DNA of 64,000 nt from positions 4,340,001 through 4,404,000 of the forward strand of contig NZ_CP061725.1 of the NCBI RefSeq assembly GCF_014764405.1, in the 5' to 3' direction. Every line of letters begins with the position of its first letter. The first letter of the stretch is position 1. Positions 1 through 8,431 of the stretch are shown one piece after another. Position numbers and translations under genes: made by a program. The DNA is from Micromonospora craniellae (GTDB lineage: Bacteria; Actinomycetota; Actinomycetes; Mycobacteriales; Micromonosporaceae). Below the pieces are notes generated by a model. It ran no database searches and was not told the origin of the DNA. It was given only the letters and a program-made list of their open reading frames with translations.

Positions 1-1170
1 GGTCCGGCGATGGTGCGGGCCGCCGCCAAGAACCACGCCTCGGTCGCCGTGGTGACCGACCCGGCCGCGTACCCGCTGCTGCTGGCCGCGCTCGACGGCG
101 GTGGCTTCACCCTGGCGCAGCGACGGGCGCTGGCCGCCCGTGCCTTCGCCGACATCGCCGAGTACGACGTGTCGGTCGCCGACTGGTTCGCCACCTCCCT
201 GGCCCCGGCGGAGGACGGCTGGCCGGAGTTCGCCGGGCTGGCGCTGCGCCGGCAGGCGGTGCTGCGGTACGGCGAGAACCCGCACCAGGGCGCGGCGGTC
301 TACGCGGACCCGGCGAGCCCGGCCGGGTTGGCCCAGGCCGAGCAGCTGCACGGCAAGGAGATGTCGTACAACAACTACGTCGACGCCGACGCCGCCTGGC
401 GGGCCGCGAACGACTTCGCCGACCAGCCGGCGGTGGCCGTGATCAAGCACGCGAACCCGTGCGGCATCGCGGTCGGCGCGGACGTGGCCGAGGCGCACCG
501 CAAGGCGCACGCCTGCGACCCGGTCTCCGCCTTCGGCGGCGTCATCGCGGTGAACCGGCCGGTCTCGGTCGAACTGGCCGGGCAGATCGCCGAGATCTTC
601 ACCGAGGTCGTGGTGGCGCCCGGGTACGAGCCGGGGGCCGCCGAGGTGCTCCAGGCCAAGAAGAACATCCGGCTGCTGCGGGCACCGGAGTTCCGCCCGC
701 TGCCGGCCGAGTGGCGGCAGATCACCGGTGGCGTCCTGGTGCAGGCCCGCGACGCGATCGACGCCGAGGGCGACGACCCGGCGACGTGGCGGCTGGCCAC
801 CGGCGAGGCGGCTGACGAGGCGACCCTGGCCGATCTGGCCTTCGCCTGGCGGGCGGTGCGCGCGGTGAAGAGCAACGCGATCCTGCTCGCGCAGGACGGC
901 GCGACGGTCGGCGTCGGGATGGGCCAGGTGAACCGGGTCGACTCGGCGCGGCTGGCGGTCAACCGGGCCGGTGCCGACCGGGCGCGCGGCGCGGTGGCGG
1001 CGTCGGACGCCTTCTTCCCGTTCGCCGACGGCCCGCAGATCCTCATCGACGCCGGCATCCGGGCCATCGTGCAGCCGGGCGGCTCGATCCGGGACGAGGA
1101 GGTGATCGCCGCCTGCAAGCAGGCCGGCGTCACCATGTACCTGACCGGCACCCGGCACTTCTTCCACTGA
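1..1170 (+). CDS. purH: Bifunctional AICAR transformylase / IMP cyclohydrolase, 3' part
   Basis: This is the 3' portion of the enzyme for the last two steps of IMP synthesis: formyl transfer from 10-formyl-tetrahydrofolate to AICAR, then ring closure, in the cytosol. The frame is open from base 1, so about 130 N-terminal residues (most of the cyclohydrolase domain) lie outside the window; 389 residues are visible against a usual length near 520. Transformylase signatures are present: KHANPCGIAVG from about residue 149 of the visible part, SAFGGVIAVNRP, AVKSNAI, GMGQVNRVDSARLA and the C-terminal TGTRHFFH. folD, which makes the 10-formyl-THF substrate, starts 68 bases downstream on the same strand, a functional pairing common in actinobacteria. 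Confidence 0.96.
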   Translation, partial: GPAMVRAAAKNHASVAVVTDPAAYPLLLAALDGGGFTLAQRRALAARAFADIAEYDVSVADWFATSLAPAEDGWPEFAGLALRRQAVLRYGENPHQGAAVYADPASPAGLAQAEQLHGKEMSYNNYVDADAAWRAANDFADQPAVAVIKHANPCGIAVGADVAEAHRKAHACDPVSAFGGVIAVNRPVSVELAGQIAEIFTEVVVAPGYEPGAAEVLQAKKNIRLLRAPEFRPLPAEWRQITGGVLVQARDAIDAEGDDPATWRLATGEAADEATLADLAFAWRAVRAVKSNAILLAQDGATVGVGMGQVNRVDSARLAVNRAGADRARGAVAASDAFFPFADGPQILIDAGIRAIVQPGGSIRDEEVIAACKQAGVTMYLTGTRHFFH

Positions 1171-1238
1171 CCGTCGCGGTACATCCGAACCCGCCAGGTC
1201 GGGGGAGACGACGGTGGCGGGCGTGAGACGATCAGGTC

Positions 1239-2099
1239 GTGACGGCGACGCTTCTGGACGGCAAGGCGACCGCGGCGGAGATCAAGGACGAGCTGCGGAC
1301 GCGGGTCAAGGCCCTGGCGGAACGGGGCGCCGTGCCGGGACTGGGCACGGTGCTGGTCGGCAGCGACCCCGGTTCCCAGGCGTACGTCAACGGCAAGCAC
1401 CGTGACTGCGCCGAGGTCGGCATCGCCTCGATCCGGCGGGAGCTGCCGGCCGACGCCACCCAGGAACAGGTCGACCGGACCCTGGCCGAGCTGAACGCCG
1501 ACCCGGCGTGCCACGGCTACATCGTCCAGTTGCCCCTGCCGGCACATCTGGACACGCAGCGGGTGCTCGAACTGATCGACCCGGAGAAGGACGCCGACGG
1601 CCTGCACCCGGTCAACCTGGGTCGGCTGGTGCTCGGCTACGACGCGCCGCTGCCGTGCACCCCGCGCGGCATCGTGGAGCTGCTCCGCCGGCACGAGGTG
1701 CCGCTGCGCGGCGCCAACGTCGCGGTGGTGGGCCGAGGCAACACCGTCGGTCGTCCGCTCGGGCTGCTGTTGACCCGGCGCAGCGAGAACGCCACCGTGA
1801 CGCTCTGCCACACCGGCACGCTCGACCTGGCCGCGCACACCCGCGCCGCCGACATCGTCATCGTCGCGGCCGGCGTGCCCGGCCTGCTCACCGCCGAGAT
1901 GGTCACCCCGGGCGCGGTCGTGGTCGACGTGGGCATCACCCGGGTCATCGGCTCCGACGGCAAGGGTCGCTACACCGGCGACGTGGCCCCGGAGGTCTTC
2001 GAGGTGGCCGGCAAGGTGGTGCCGATGCCCGGCGGGGTCGGTCCGATGACCCGGGCCATGCTGCTGACCAACGTGGTCGAGCGGGCCGAGCGCGGCTGA
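1239..2099 (+). CDS. folD: Methylenetetrahydrofolate dehydrogenase / cyclohydrolase
   Basis: FolD is a cytosolic bifunctional enzyme that oxidises 5,10-methylene-THF to methenyl-THF with NADP and hydrolyses this to 10-formyl-THF. The 286-residue length is normal for the family. Visible signatures are the substrate-site stretch GSDPGSQAYVNGK with the conserved Y and catalytic K (about residues 46-58), the QLPLP motif (about residues 97-101), DPEKDADGLHPVN, and the Rossmann stretch VVGRGNTVGRPLG, where GRSxxVGxP is typical. PMPGGVGPMTRAMLL closes the protein as in other family members. The start is a GTG that fits the family N-terminus. It lies directly after purH, consistent with one-carbon supply to purine synthesis. 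Confidence 0.96.
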   Translation: MTATLLDGKATAAEIKDELRTRVKALAERGAVPGLGTVLVGSDPGSQAYVNGKHRDCAEVGIASIRRELPADATQEQVDRTLAELNADPACHGYIVQLPLPAHLDTQRVLELIDPEKDADGLHPVNLGRLVLGYDAPLPCTPRGIVELLRRHEVPLRGANVAVVGRGNTVGRPLGLLLTRRSENATVTLCHTGTLDLAAHTRAADIVIVAAGVPGLLTAEMVTPGAVVVDVGITRVIGSDGKGRYTGDVAPEVFEVAGKVVPMPGGVGPMTRAMLLTNVVERAERG

Positions 2100-2197
2100 G
2101 GTGAAGTCGGGCTCATTATCGTCCGCCCTGGCCTGCTCGGTGCCAGGATGGCTGATACCGTCCGGAAAACCGACTGGTAGCAGGGAGTGGGACGACC

Positions 2198-3148
2198 ATG
2201 GGTAAGAAGGTCACTGTCGTCGGCGCCGGATTCTACGGCTCCACCACCGCGCAGCGCCTGGCCGAGTACGACGTCTTCGACACCGTCGTCATCACCGACA
2301 TCATCGACGGCAAGCCCGCGGGCATCGCCCTCGACCTCAACCAGTCCCGTGCGGTCGAGGGTTTCGAGACCAAGGTCGTCGGCGTCACCACCGGCCCGAA
2401 CGGCGAGGGCTACGAGGGCATCGAGGGCTCCGACGTCGTCGTCATCACCGCCGGCCTGCCGCGCAAGCCGGGCATGAGCCGGATGGACCTGCTGGAGACC
2501 AACGCCAAGATCGTTCGCCAGGTCGCCGAGAACGTCGCCAAGTACGCCCCGAGCGCCGTCGTCATCGTGGTCTCCAACCCGCTGGACGAGATGACCGCGC
2601 TGGCCCAGATCGCCACCCAGTTCCCGCGCAACCGGGTGCTCGGGCAGGCCGGCATGCTGGACACCGCCCGGTTCAGCAACTTCGTCGCCGAGGCGTTGCA
2701 GGTGCCGGTGAAGTCGGTCAAGACGCTGACCCTGGGTTCGCACGGCGACACGATGGTCCCGGTGCCGTCGCAGAGCAGCGTGAACGGCCAGCCGCTGCGC
2801 GAGGTGATGCCGGCCGAGCAGATCGAGGACCTGGTCGTCCGCACCCGTAACGGTGGGGCCGAGGTGGTCGCCCTGCTCAAGACCGGTTCGGCGTACTATG
2901 CCCCGTCCGCCGCCGCCGCCCGGATGGCCAAGGCCGTCGCCGAGGACTCGGGCGAGGTCATGCCGGTCTGCGCCTGGGTCGACGGTGAGTACGGCATCTC
3001 CGGCGTCTACCTGGGTGTCGAGGCGGCGATCGGCGCCGAGGGCGTCAAGCGGGTGGTCGAGACCGACCTGGACGCCGACGAGTTGGCCAGCCTCAAGGAG
3101 GCCGCCGAGGCCGTCCGCGCCAAGCAGGCCGACGTCGCCAACATGTGA
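2198..3148 (+). CDS. mdh: Malate dehydrogenase (LDH-like class)
   Basis: NAD-dependent oxidation of malate to oxaloacetate in the TCA cycle. The 316-residue protein has the N-terminal Rossmann motif VVGAGFYGSTTA (GxGxxG), the nucleotide-binding DVVVITAGLPRKPGMSR, where the second arginine sits in the mobile-loop segment used for dicarboxylate binding, VVSNPLDEMT, the GQAGMLDTARF segment, and the active-site histidine in GSHGDTMVP. The class is the LDH-like malate dehydrogenase found in many bacteria rather than the mitochondrial type. A lactate dehydrogenase is the alternative, but GLPRKPGMSR favours malate. The next gene is icd, so two TCA enzymes are adjacent though separated by a terminator-like hairpin and 174 bases. 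Confidence 0.92.
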   Translation: MGKKVTVVGAGFYGSTTAQRLAEYDVFDTVVITDIIDGKPAGIALDLNQSRAVEGFETKVVGVTTGPNGEGYEGIEGSDVVVITAGLPRKPGMSRMDLLETNAKIVRQVAENVAKYAPSAVVIVVSNPLDEMTALAQIATQFPRNRVLGQAGMLDTARFSNFVAEALQVPVKSVKTLTLGSHGDTMVPVPSQSSVNGQPLREVMPAEQIEDLVVRTRNGGAEVVALLKTGSAYYAPSAAAARMAKAVAEDSGEVMPVCAWVDGEYGISGVYLGVEAAIGAEGVKRVVETDLDADELASLKEAAEAVRAKQADVANM

Positions 3149-3188
3149 TCCACGCGTCCGGGTGGCTGACTGATCCACAGCGCATGCG

Positions 3189-3221
3189 CCGGGCCTGGCG
3201 GGGTAACTCTCGCCGGGCCCG
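3189..3221 (+). terminator. Hairpin after mdh
   Basis: An 11-base arm (3190-3200) pairs with 3211-3221 with one mismatch across a 10-base loop, all GC-rich, about 40 bases after the mdh stop. There is no clear T-run, which is normal for high-GC actinobacterial terminators. It probably separates mdh from icd transcription. Confidence 0.5.
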
Positions 3222-3271
3222 TGGTCGTTCCCGGCTGGTCGGTGGGCGCGGCGTCCTCGTCCCGACCGATC

Positions 3272-3287
3272 CAGTACGCTCGTACTG
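3272..3287. promoter_or_regulatory. 16-base palindrome upstream of icd
   Basis: CAGTACG and CGTACTG face each other across two bases, 36 bases before the icd start codon. The position suits an operator or part of the promoter region. No regulator can be named from sequence alone. Confidence 0.3.
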
Positions 3288-3322
3288 CTTGAGCACGTGT
3301 CCCCCGAGAGGAGCGCCGGCCG

Positions 3323-4540
3323 ATGGCGAAGATCAAGGTAAACAACCCGGTCGTGGAACTCGACGGCGACGAGATGACCCGGATCATCTGGAAGCAGATC
3401 CGGGAGCAGCTGATCCTGCCCTACCTCGACGTCGACCTGCACTACTACGACCTCTCGATTCAGCACCGTGACGCCACCGACGACCAGGTGACCGTCGACG
3501 CTGCGAACGCCATCAAGGAACACGGCGTCGGCGTCAAGTGCGCCACCATCACCCCGGACGAGGCCCGGGTGGAGGAGTTCGGGCTGAAGAAGATGTGGCG
3601 GTCGCCGAACGGCACCATCCGCAACATCCTCGGCGGCGTCGTCTTTCGCGAGCCGATCATCATGTCGAACGTGCCGCGGCTGGTCCCGGGCTGGACCAAG
3701 CCGATCATCATCGGCCGGCACGCCCACGGCGACCAGTACCGCGCCACCGACTTCGTGGTCCCCGGCCCGGGCACGGTCACCATCACCTACACCCCGGCCG
3801 ACGGGTCGGACCCGGTCGAGATGGAGATCGCCAACTTCCCCGGCGGCGGCATCGCCATGGGCATGTACAACTACGACGACTCGATCCGGGACTTCGCCCG
3901 GGCGTCGTTCCGTTACGGCCTGGACCGTGGCTACCCGGTCTACATGTCGACCAAGAACACCATCCTCAAGGCGTACGACGGCCGGTTCAAGGACATCTTC
4001 GCCGAGGTGTTCGAGAACGAGTTCAAGGCGGAGTTCGACGCCGCGGGCCTCACCTACGAGCACCGGCTCATCGACGACATGGTCGCCGCCGCCCTCAAGT
4101 GGGAGGGTGGCTACGTCTGGGCGTGCAAGAACTACGACGGTGACGTGCAGTCGGACACCGTCGCGCAGGGCTTCGGCTCGCTCGGGCTGATGACCTCCGT
4201 GCTGCTCTCGCCCGACGGCCGCACCGTCGAGGCCGAGGCCGCGCACGGCACCGTCACCCGGCACTACCGGCAGTGGCAGAAGGGCGAGAAGACCTCCACC
4301 AACCCGATCGCCTCGATCTATGCCTGGACCCGGGGCCTGGCACACCGGGGCAAGCTGGACGGCACCCCGGCCGTCACCGAGTTCGCCAACACCCTGGAGC
4401 AGGTCATCGTCTCCACCGTCGAGAGCGGGCAGATGACCAAGGACCTGGCGCTGCTCATCTCGCGGGACGCCCCGTGGCAGACCACCGACGAGTTCATGAA
4501 CACGCTCGACGAGAACCTGGCGCGCCGCCTGGCCGCCTGA
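3323..4540 (+). CDS. icd: NADP-dependent isocitrate dehydrogenase (homodimeric type)
   Basis: It oxidatively decarboxylates isocitrate to 2-oxoglutarate, giving NADPH, in the TCA cycle. The 405-residue length and the opening KIKVNNPVVELDGDEMTRIIW are typical of the dimeric eukaryote-like IDH class rather than the 740-residue monomeric form many actinobacteria also use. Substrate-site signatures include KKMWRSPNGTIRNILGGVVFREPI (within residues 88-111), IIGRHAHGDQYRATDF, the YMSTKNTILKAYDG segment with the catalytic lysine, and LIDDMVAAALKWEGGYVWACKNYDGDVQSD, where metal-binding aspartates lie. A well-placed GAGAGGAGCG ribosome-binding site precedes the ATG. Confidence 0.96.
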   Translation: MAKIKVNNPVVELDGDEMTRIIWKQIREQLILPYLDVDLHYYDLSIQHRDATDDQVTVDAANAIKEHGVGVKCATITPDEARVEEFGLKKMWRSPNGTIRNILGGVVFREPIIMSNVPRLVPGWTKPIIIGRHAHGDQYRATDFVVPGPGTVTITYTPADGSDPVEMEIANFPGGGIAMGMYNYDDSIRDFARASFRYGLDRGYPVYMSTKNTILKAYDGRFKDIFAEVFENEFKAEFDAAGLTYEHRLIDDMVAAALKWEGGYVWACKNYDGDVQSDTVAQGFGSLGLMTSVLLSPDGRTVEAEAAHGTVTRHYRQWQKGEKTSTNPIASIYAWTRGLAHRGKLDGTPAVTEFANTLEQVIVSTVESGQMTKDLALLISRDAPWQTTDEFMNTLDENLARRLAA

Positions 4541-4556
4541 GTCCCGTCCGCATTCC

Positions 4557-4591
4557 CGCGAGCCTGCCGGCTGACCGCCGGTGGGCTCGCG
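4557..4591 (+). terminator. Hairpin after icd
   Basis: CGCGAGCC (4557-4564) pairs perfectly with GGCTCGCG (4584-4591); the loop contains a further CCGG-based inner pairing. It begins 17 bases after the icd stop and is followed by a pyrimidine-rich TCTTCTCC stretch, so it is a good terminator candidate. Confidence 0.65.
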
Positions 4592-4774
4592 GTCTTCTCC
4601 GGCACGGCGCGGGCGGACACGCCGTACCGCGTCACCCGATCCGGCGCGCCTCGTTGACCAGGGTGGACGAGATGCCAGTCCCGTCCTGGAAGGTTGACCG
4701 TCGCCGCCGCGCGGCACGCGTGCCCAGCAGCCAGCCTTCCTCGGCTGTCGTGACAGCCAGCCGTCCCTTCCCTG

Positions 4775-4800
4775 CGGGGGGCCCTGTCCCGGGCCCCCCG
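4775..4800 (-). terminator. Hairpin downstream of galT
   Basis: A perfect 10-base stem (4775-4784 with 4791-4800, all G/C) with a six-base loop lies 33 bases past the galT stop on the minus strand. A second small palindrome (GGCTGTC / GACAGCC, 4743-4758) is next to it. Between the convergent icd and galT genes this pair probably ends galT transcription. Confidence 0.65.
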
Positions 4801-4832
4801 CGCCCTGTTGTCCGGCCCCCGTGCGGGCCGGC

Positions 4833-5909
4833 TCAGACGGCGCGGAGCCGGGCGGCGGCCTGCTCCGGGGCGATGTCGTTGCTGAAGGCGCCCATCGCGG
4901 ACTCCGTGCCGGCCAGGAACTTGAGCTTGTCCGCTGCCCGCTTCACGCTGAACAGTTGCAGATGCAGGTGGCCCAGTTCCCGGTCGCGGCGTACCGGCGC
5001 CTGATGCCACGCAGCGATGTACGGCATGGGCGCGTCGAACAGGCCGTCGAAGCGGCGCAGCAGATCCAGGTAGAGCGGGCCGAAGGCGTCCCGCTCGGCC
5101 TCGTTCAGCGCGGGGATGTCGGGCACCGGCCGGTGCGGCGCGAGGTGCACCTCGAACGGCCAGCGGGCGGCGGCCGGTACGTACGCCGTCCAGTGTCCGT
5201 TGCCGGCCACCACCCGCTCGCCGGCCGCGCGTTCGGCGGCGAGCACGTCGGCGTAGAGGTTCCGGCCGCCGGTGCGCTCCGCGTGCCGCCGGGCCGCGAC
5301 CAGCAGCGACCGGGTACGCGGCGGGACGAACGGGAACGCGTAGATCTGCCCGTGCGGGTGGTGCAGGGTCACCCCGATCTCCACCCCCCGGTTCTCGAAG
5401 CAGAACACCTGCTCCACGCCGGGCAGCCGGCCCAGCGCGACGGTCCGGTCGGCCAGCGCGTCGAGCACGGTGCGGACCCGGTGCGGCGGCAGGCCGGCGA
5501 AGGAGCCATGGTGGTCGTCGGTGAAACAGACCACCTCGCAGCGCCCCTGCCCGGGGCGGACCGTCGTGAACGGGGTGATCTCGGTGGGCTCGTCGACCAG
5601 GTTGCCGCTCAGGGCCGGGAAACGGTTCTCGAAGACCGCCACGTCGTAGTCGGGCGCGGGGATCTCGCTGAGCCACTCGTCGGTGGAGGGGCAGAGCGGG
5701 CACTGGTCGGCCGCCGGGAGGAAGGTACGCGTCTGCCGGTGCACCGCCAGCGCCACCCACTCGTCGGTGAGCGGGTCGTAGCGGAGCTGGGAGGCGGGCG
5801 GGGGAGGAGGCAGGTCACGCCGGTCCGGCTGATCCCGGACGGCATCGTCCCGCTCGTCGAAGTAGATCAGTTCGCGGCCGTCGGCCAGCCTGATCGCGGT
5901 ACGCCTCAT
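4833..5909 (-). CDS. galT: Galactose-1-phosphate uridylyltransferase
   Basis: Leloir pathway enzyme that exchanges UMP between UDP-glucose and galactose-1-phosphate, cytosolic. The 358-residue protein shows the zinc-site CPLCPS near residue 71, FENRFPAL, the catalytic HPHGQI (the middle histidine of HxHxQ is uridylylated) with preceding ENRGVEIGVTLHH, and the C-terminal WHQAPVRRDRELGHLHLQLF that closes the second half of the HIT-like fold. Its ATG overlaps the stop of the upstream DeoR regulator by four bases (ATGA), so the two are translationally coupled. galK and galE are not present in the window downstream. Confidence 0.93.
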   Translation of the reverse strand: MRRTAIRLADGRELIYFDERDDAVRDQPDRRDLPPPPPASQLRYDPLTDEWVALAVHRQTRTFLPAADQCPLCPSTDEWLSEIPAPDYDVAVFENRFPALSGNLVDEPTEITPFTTVRPGQGRCEVVCFTDDHHGSFAGLPPHRVRTVLDALADRTVALGRLPGVEQVFCFENRGVEIGVTLHHPHGQIYAFPFVPPRTRSLLVAARRHAERTGGRNLYADVLAAERAAGERVVAGNGHWTAYVPAAARWPFEVHLAPHRPVPDIPALNEAERDAFGPLYLDLLRRFDGLFDAPMPYIAAWHQAPVRRDRELGHLHLQLFSVKRAADKLKFLAGTESAMGAFSNDIAPEQAAARLRAV

Positions 5910-6694
5910 CGCAGCCCTCCGGGACCGGTCGCCGGCACCACGAGCAGCTCACCGACCCGGTCGCCGAGCAGCCGACGGGCCTCCGGTGCCAGCCGGTCGT
6001 CGGTGACCATCACGTGCGCGTCGGACAGCGGGGCGATGGCCGAGAGGCCGACCGTTCCCCACTTGGTGTGGTCGGCGAGCACCACGAGTCGGTCGGCGGC
6101 GGCCACCAGGGCGCGGTTGGTCTCCGCCTCCATCAGGTTCGGCGTGGTGAAACCGGCCCGGTCGGTCACCCCGTGCACGCCGAGAAAGAGCAGATCCAGG
6201 TGCAGGGACCGGACGGCGGCCACGGCCAGCGGCCCGACCAGCGCGTCCGACGGCGTCCGCACCCCGCCGGTGAGCACCACCGTCTGGTCGTCCCGGCCCT
6301 GGTCGTGCAGGATGTCGGCGACCGGCAACGAGTTGGTCACCACGGTCAGGGACGGCACGTCGACCAGCCGTCGGGCCAGCTCGGCGGTGGTGGTGCCGGC
6401 GGACAGCGCGATCGCCGCGCCGGGGTGCACCAGTCGCGCCGCGCCGGTGGCGATGGCGGCCTTCTCGGCCTGCTGGCGCACCGACTTGGCCTGGAAGCCG
6501 GGCTCGTCCGTGGACCCGGCGACGGTGGCGCCGCCGTGTACCTTGGCCAGCAGGCCGCGCTCGTGCAGCAGGTCCAGGTCACGCCGGATGGTCATGTCGG
6601 AGACACCGAACTCGTTGGCCAGCTCACCGACGCGCACCCCACCGGTCGCCCGGACGCGGTCGAGGATCGCCGCCTGGCGTTGTTGGGCGAGCAT
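5906..6694 (-). CDS. DeoR-family transcriptional regulator
   Basis: Sugar-responsive repressor with an N-terminal DeoR winged helix-turn-helix (AILDRVRATGGVRVGELANEFGVSDMTIRRDLDLL) followed by the DeoR C-terminal sensor domain, which carries GTTTAELA (effector-phosphate site) and VVTNSLPVA, typical of regulators that sense a sugar phosphate. The chosen ATG at 6694 begins MLAQQRQAAIL, the normal family N-terminus, 262 residues. An upstream in-frame ATG at 6724 would add ten residues but lies inside a tandem operator-like repeat, so it is less likely. Coupled by ATGA overlap to galT, the regulator probably controls galactose use; the ligand is inferred only from that context. Confidence 0.9.
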   Translation of the reverse strand: MLAQQRQAAILDRVRATGGVRVGELANEFGVSDMTIRRDLDLLHERGLLAKVHGGATVAGSTDEPGFQAKSVRQQAEKAAIATGAARLVHPGAAIALSAGTTTAELARRLVDVPSLTVVTNSLPVADILHDQGRDDQTVVLTGGVRTPSDALVGPLAVAAVRSLHLDLLFLGVHGVTDRAGFTTPNLMEAETNRALVAAADRLVVLADHTKWGTVGLSAIAPLSDAHVMVTDDRLAPEARRLLGDRVGELLVVPATGPGGLR

Positions 6695-6717
6695 CGCACC
6701 CCCGTGCCCCACGTCAA

Positions 6718-6744
6718 CGAACATCTTCGAACATGAGCAAACAT
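6718..6744 (-). promoter_or_regulatory. Tandem operator-like half-sites upstream of deoR-galT
   Basis: On the minus strand there are three direct copies of ATGTTYG (ATGTTTG at 6744-6738, ATGTTCG at 6734-6728 and 6724-6718), exactly 10 bases apart, one helical turn. ATGTTCG matches the half-site of the well-known GlpR operators of the same regulator family. The array ends 23 bases before the chosen deoR start, a good place for autorepression. Confidence 0.6.
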
Positions 6745-6785
6745 AGCGCGGGTCGGCAAGCTCCCGGAAGAGACGATCCCTCGGG

Positions 6786-8315
6786 TCAGAGCGCGGACCG
6801 CGGCGGCTCGACCCACCCGGTCTCGGTGAGCTGGTGCAGGACCGCGTGCACCGCGTCGTCCACCGCGAGATCCGTGGTGTCGAGCACCAGGTCGGCGTCG
6901 GTCGGCTCCTCGTACGGGTCGTCGATGCCGGTCATGCCGGTGAGCAGACCGGCCCGCGCCCGCGCGTACAGGCCCTTGCGGTCACGCTGCTCGCACACCT
7001 CCAGCGGCGTGGCCACGTGCACCAGGACGAAACCCGCGCCCGCCGCCACGGCCATCTCCCGGGCGATCGCCCGAGCCTGGGCGTACGGGGCGATCGGGCA
7101 GCAGATGGCGATCCCCCGGTGCCGGGCGATCTCGGCGGCCACCCAACCGATCCGGCGCACGTTGGTGTCCCGGTCGGCCTTGCTGAAGCCCAGCCCGGCG
7201 GTCAACTCGCGGCGCACCACGTCGCCGTCGAGCAGGGTTACCGTACGCTCGCCCTGCTCGCGCAGGGTGTCGGCGAGACCACGGGCGACCGTCGACTTGC
7301 CCGAGCCGGAAAGACCGGTGAGCAAGACCACCAGCCCCCGGTGCCGCCGGGGCGGCCGGGCCCGGGTCAACTCCTTCGCCACCGCGGGCGGTGTGTGCCA
7401 CTCGGGCAGCGGGAAACCCCGGTCCAGTAGGTCGTCGACCTCGGACTGGGAAAGCGCCAACCGTCGATTGCGCGGCGGGATGTCCTCGCGCCAGCGCCAC
7501 TGACCGTCACGGTTGTCGTACGCGAGTTCGCGCGGCACCAGCACCCGCAGACCGGCGCCGGAGAGCATCTCACCGGTGGAGAGCAGGTGGGTGACCCCGT
7601 ACGCGGCGGACACCCGGGCCCGCAACAGGGCGTCGCTGATCTCGTCCCGGCGCCGGGAGAACGGCACCGCGACCAGGGTGGCTGGCGGCATCCGGTCGCG
7701 GGCGGCGAAGACGCCGCGTACCAGCGCCTCCGGCGGCAGGCCCCCGGTGCCGTCCTCGCTCACCGGGATCATGATCAGCAGGTGGGCGCTGAGGGTACGC
7801 ACGGCGTGCGCGATCTGGGCCAGTTGCGGCCGGTGCAGCGGCCGGTCGGCGACCACGCCGAGCACCCGGCCGGGCGGCAGCATGGCACGGATCTCCTCCG
7901 GCGGGCGACGCAGCCGCTGGAACGGGCCGTGTCCGCCGTCGCCGAGCCGGCGGACTCCGCCACCGATCCCGGCCACCTCGTCGCGCACCTGCCAGGCGTC
8001 GGCCACCTCCAGCGCCGCCGCGGGCGCACCCTCGCCGTCGGTGAGCACGAGCGTGCGGCGGTCCGGGTCGTTCAGGTCGAGCCCCTGCGCCAGCGCCGTG
8101 GGCACCTGGAGGGTCACCGCGACCGGCCACGGGGCGCCGTCGACGAGCCGACCACGGCGGCTGACGGAGACCAGGTCGGCCCGGGTCATGAAGCCGGTCA
8201 GCGGTGCGTACGCACCGGTGAGCAACAGCTCCAGATCCGCGAGCTCGCCGGGACGCGGCGTGTACGCCGGTGCGTTCCGCAGCACCTCGTCGGGCAGCAC
8301 CCACCCGTTGCTCAT
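6786..8315 (-). CDS. Adenylylsulfate kinase with degenerate ATP-sulfurylase-like N-domain
   Basis: The C-terminal third is a clear APS kinase (ATP plus APS to PAPS): P-loop LTGLSGSGKSTVA, LLDGDVVRREL, GFSKADRDTNVRRIG, CPIAPYAQARA and FVLVHVATPLEVCEQRDRKGLYARARAG. The N-terminal two thirds align with ATP sulfurylase by layout (PUA-like start, AYAPLTGFM, then a nucleotidyltransferase core), but the catalytic QTRNPxHRAH motif reads VADRPLHRPQ, losing the conserved Q, N and second H. It is therefore likely an APS kinase with a sulfurylase-derived domain that has lost catalysis or been repurposed. Start chosen at the ATG giving MSNGWVLPDEVL; an upstream ATG at 8342 is possible. No cysD/cysN is nearby. 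Confidence 0.85.
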   Translation of the reverse strand: MSNGWVLPDEVLRNAPAYTPRPGELADLELLLTGAYAPLTGFMTRADLVSVSRRGRLVDGAPWPVAVTLQVPTALAQGLDLNDPDRRTLVLTDGEGAPAAALEVADAWQVRDEVAGIGGGVRRLGDGGHGPFQRLRRPPEEIRAMLPPGRVLGVVADRPLHRPQLAQIAHAVRTLSAHLLIMIPVSEDGTGGLPPEALVRGVFAARDRMPPATLVAVPFSRRRDEISDALLRARVSAAYGVTHLLSTGEMLSGAGLRVLVPRELAYDNRDGQWRWREDIPPRNRRLALSQSEVDDLLDRGFPLPEWHTPPAVAKELTRARPPRRHRGLVVLLTGLSGSGKSTVARGLADTLREQGERTVTLLDGDVVRRELTAGLGFSKADRDTNVRRIGWVAAEIARHRGIAICCPIAPYAQARAIAREMAVAAGAGFVLVHVATPLEVCEQRDRKGLYARARAGLLTGMTGIDDPYEEPTDADLVLDTTDLAVDDAVHAVLHQLTETGWVEPPRSAL

Positions 8316-8431
8316 CAGACCCCCAACTCCGGCGACCGGCACACAGTTTCGCAGCCGCCCGCCGATCGGTCGAGAGCACCATTCCTCCCACCGCCCCGCC
8401 GCCCGGCGTGCGGCTCACGACTGTCACCGTG

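Noticed and set aside
1970..4717. Very long minus-strand open frame (about 915 codons) opposite folD-mdh-icd
   Set aside because: Third-position GC bias in high-GC DNA leaves the antisense frame open. The product is low-complexity Arg/Gly/Asp-rich and the plus strand holds three clear enzymes.
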